Below are positions 62,389-64,000 of a stretch of 64,000 nt of DNA, in pieces; the stretch's first letter is position 1, and each line of letters starts with the position of its first letter. Below the pieces are notes generated by a model. That model was given only the letters and a program-made list of their open reading frames with translations, did not search any database and was not told the origin of the DNA. Position numbers and translations under genes: made by a program. Source of the DNA: Hyphomonadaceae bacterium (GTDB taxonomy: Bacteria; Pseudomonadota; Alphaproteobacteria; Caulobacterales; Aquidulcibacteraceae); NCBI GenBank assembly GCA_021731815.1, contig JAKFWO010000008.1:62001-126000 (forward strand), given 5' to 3'.

Positions 62389-63915
62389 ATGATCCCGCGC
62401 TCCGACATTGCCGAAAACTCCTTTGCCTTCGAAACCGAGTCATTGGTGAAGCCGACCGGCTTTCGCGAATATGATGCCCGCTGGGTGCTGATGCGCCATG
62501 AAACCAAGGGCAAGACCCATCTCGCGGAGATCAATCTGCTCGGCGTGCAGGCGCTGGGGCGCGGGCTCGGCGCGCTGATCCGCGAAAAAAACGTGCCGCC
62601 GCAGATCGTGGTCGCCCATGATTTCCGCGCATATTCCATGGCCGTAAAACAGGCGCTGGTGCTGGGGCTGATGGAAGCCGGGCTCGGGGTCACCGATATC
62701 GGCCTTGGCCTGTCGCCGATGGCCTATTTTGCGCAATTTGCGCTTGATATCCCGGCGGTGGCGATGGTGACCGCCAGCCATAATGACAATGGCTGGACCG
62801 GGGTCAAAATGGGAATCGACCGGCCCTTGACCTTTGGGCCGGAGGAAATGTCCCGGCTGCGCGACATCGTGCTTTCCGATGCTGCCCCCGCACCGGGCGG
62901 TGGCAGCTACCGCAGGATTTCGGGCTTTCGCGAGGATTATCTCGCCGAAATCACCCGGAATGTGAAACTCTCCCGCCCGATCCGGGTGGTGTGCGCCTGC
63001 GGCAATGGCGCGGCGGGGGCCTTTGCCCCCCAGGCCCTGCGCGCCATGGGTGCCGATGTCGTGGAGCTCGATACTGCACTCGACTGGAATTTCCCGCGAT
63101 ATAATCCCAATCCCGAAGATTCCGGAATGCTGCATGCCATGGCGGCAGCGGTCAGGGAATCGGGCGCGGAACTGGCGCTCGGATTCGATGGCGACGGCGA
63201 TCGCTGTGGTGTGGTCGATGACGAAGGCGAGGAGATTTTTGCCGACAAGATGGGCCTGTTGCTGGCCCGCGATCTCGCTCCGGTTCATCCGGGTGCGCTG
63301 TTTCTGGCCGATGTCAAATCCACCGGCCTTTATGCGACCGACCCGGTGCTGGCCGCCCATGGCTGCCGGGTGGAATATTGGAAGACCGGCCATTCTTATA
63401 TGAAGCGGCGTGCGCATGAGACCGGGGCGCTGGCCGCATTCGAAAAATCGGGCCATTATTTTCTCAACGCGCCCTTGGGAAGGGGCTATGACGACGCGCT
63501 GGTGGCAGCGGGTGCGATCCTCCGGATGCTCGACCGGGCGGGCGGGAAAAAGCTCTCCGAATTGCGCAAGGCGCTCGCGCCGGCCTTTACCTCGCTCACC
63601 ATGTCGCCCTTTTGCGCCGATGAGGTCAAATACGAGGTTCTTTCCCGTATTGAAGAGGAATATCAACAGCTTGCTGATGCAGGCGGCGAGATCCTCGGCC
63701 GGCGGATCGTGGCTGTCAACCGGGTCAATGGCGTGCGGCTCGGCCTGTCGGATGGCTCCTTCGTGCTGGTCCGGGCCTCGTCCAACAAGCCGGAACTCGT
63801 GGTGGTGGTCGAGAGCATGCAAAGCGCGGAGGACATGCGTGCATTGTTTCATGGCGAGGTGAAGCCGCGACTTGCCCGATATCCGGAGATCGGGTCCTAT
63901 AATCAGGAAATTTGA
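62389..63915 (+). CDS. Phosphomannomutase/phosphoglucomutase
   Basis: Alpha-D-phosphohexomutase of the ManB/AlgC type, 508 residues. Phospho-Ser130 in VTASHNDNGWTG, metal loop DGDGDR (Asp267, 269, 271), sugar-binding GHSYMKRR and EKSGHYF, and phosphate-binding RASSNKPELVVVVES are all intact. It makes mannose-1-phosphate or glucose-1-phosphate for nucleotide sugars. GAGG precedes ATG 62389. The product could feed the polysaccharide genes elsewhere in the window. Confidence 0.95.
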   Translation: MIPRSDIAENSFAFETESLVKPTGFREYDARWVLMRHETKGKTHLAEINLLGVQALGRGLGALIREKNVPPQIVVAHDFRAYSMAVKQALVLGLMEAGLGVTDIGLGLSPMAYFAQFALDIPAVAMVTASHNDNGWTGVKMGIDRPLTFGPEEMSRLRDIVLSDAAPAPGGGSYRRISGFREDYLAEITRNVKLSRPIRVVCACGNGAAGAFAPQALRAMGADVVELDTALDWNFPRYNPNPEDSGMLHAMAAAVRESGAELALGFDGDGDRCGVVDDEGEEIFADKMGLLLARDLAPVHPGALFLADVKSTGLYATDPVLAAHGCRVEYWKTGHSYMKRRAHETGALAAFEKSGHYFLNAPLGRGYDDALVAAGAILRMLDRAGGKKLSELRKALAPAFTSLTMSPFCADEVKYEVLSRIEEEYQQLADAGGEILGRRIVAVNRVNGVRLGLSDGSFVLVRASSNKPELVVVVESMQSAEDMRALFHGEVKPRLARYPEIGSYNQEI

Positions 63916-64000
63916 TCGAATTCGATTGCATATATCGAACATTTGTCGAACATAGCATGTCCGAATCAGCTTTACACTGTTCCTGATTCGGTCCAAATTC
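63916..64000. other. Sequence after the phosphomannomutase stop
   Basis: AT-rich tail to the window end with repeated TCGAAC/TTCGAT-like words. No gene or clear terminator. Confidence 0.3.

Noticed and set aside
1-64000. tRNA or rRNA genes, insertion sequences, prophage or toxin-antitoxin genes
   Set aside because: Read for cloverleaf ends, transposase motifs and typical small operons; nothing convincing was found. A covariance-model scan would be decisive for RNA genes.

Overview
The window is GC-rich, densely coded bacterial DNA from an alphaproteobacterium, most likely one related to the Hyphomicrobiales. The evidence is the gene set (NrdR, RibE and GlyA together, PtsP of the nitrogen PTS, an aa3-oxidase subunit IV, an FtsK with a long acidic linker, the YdbH/YnbE/YdbL trio) and the extragenic palindromes, whose core resembles elements common in that order. 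The genus cannot be fixed from the sequence. I found no rRNA, tRNA, CRISPR, IS or prophage. The left edge cuts a thiolase gene.

Layout. 1-4.6 kb: thiolase end, peroxiredoxin, SDR, a Sel1-like protein, then gatC-gatA. 4.7-19.1 kb: a surface-polysaccharide island. It holds a HAD phosphatase fused to an AGE-type epimerase and hldE (ADP-heptose synthesis), a TPR-like/GT9 heptosyltransferase with a methyltransferase, and a complete ABC-dependent capsule export set: kpsS, a GT4 enzyme, kpsM, kpsE, a BexD/CtrA-type outer-membrane lipoprotein and a half-size KpsC on the minus strand, with kpsT alone on the plus strand. 19.6-28 kb: DsbD/ScsB-type reductase, a FAD-linked 2-hydroxyacid dehydrogenase, a transporter remnant, the LemA-M48 protease pair and an M61 peptidase. 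28.4-38.8 kb: sdhC-sdhD-sdhA without sdhB, a UbiH-type hydroxylase, ftsK, dxs and cytochrome oxidase subunit IV. 38.9-44.5 kb: a minus-strand run of SRAP, moaD, a TSUP transporter, moaE, glyA, nrdR, a deaminase-less ribD and ribE. 44.5-53 kb: mmsB-like dehydrogenase, rpmB, membrane proteins, a FrnE-like DsbA, a GT2 synthase, a chlorite-dismutase-family protein and a RodZ-like protein. 53.3-64 kb: ptsP, lysC, a four-gene envelope operon (ydbH, ynbE, ydbL and a small membrane protein) and a phosphomannomutase/phosphoglucomutase.

The most striking feature is not a gene. Short tandem repeats (minisatellites) of unrelated sequence occur about every 4 kb. Those outside genes mostly have units not divisible by three (13, 14, 16, 17, 34 bp, plus one 15-bp array) and lie within about 0.3 kb upstream of a gene start. 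Those inside genes always have units divisible by three (9, 12, 15, 18 bp) and keep the frame. Separately, five extragenic palindromic elements of three families sit directly behind gene stop codons, and one supplies the last codons of sdhD. Many neighbouring genes overlap by ATGA, which indicates translationally coupled operons.
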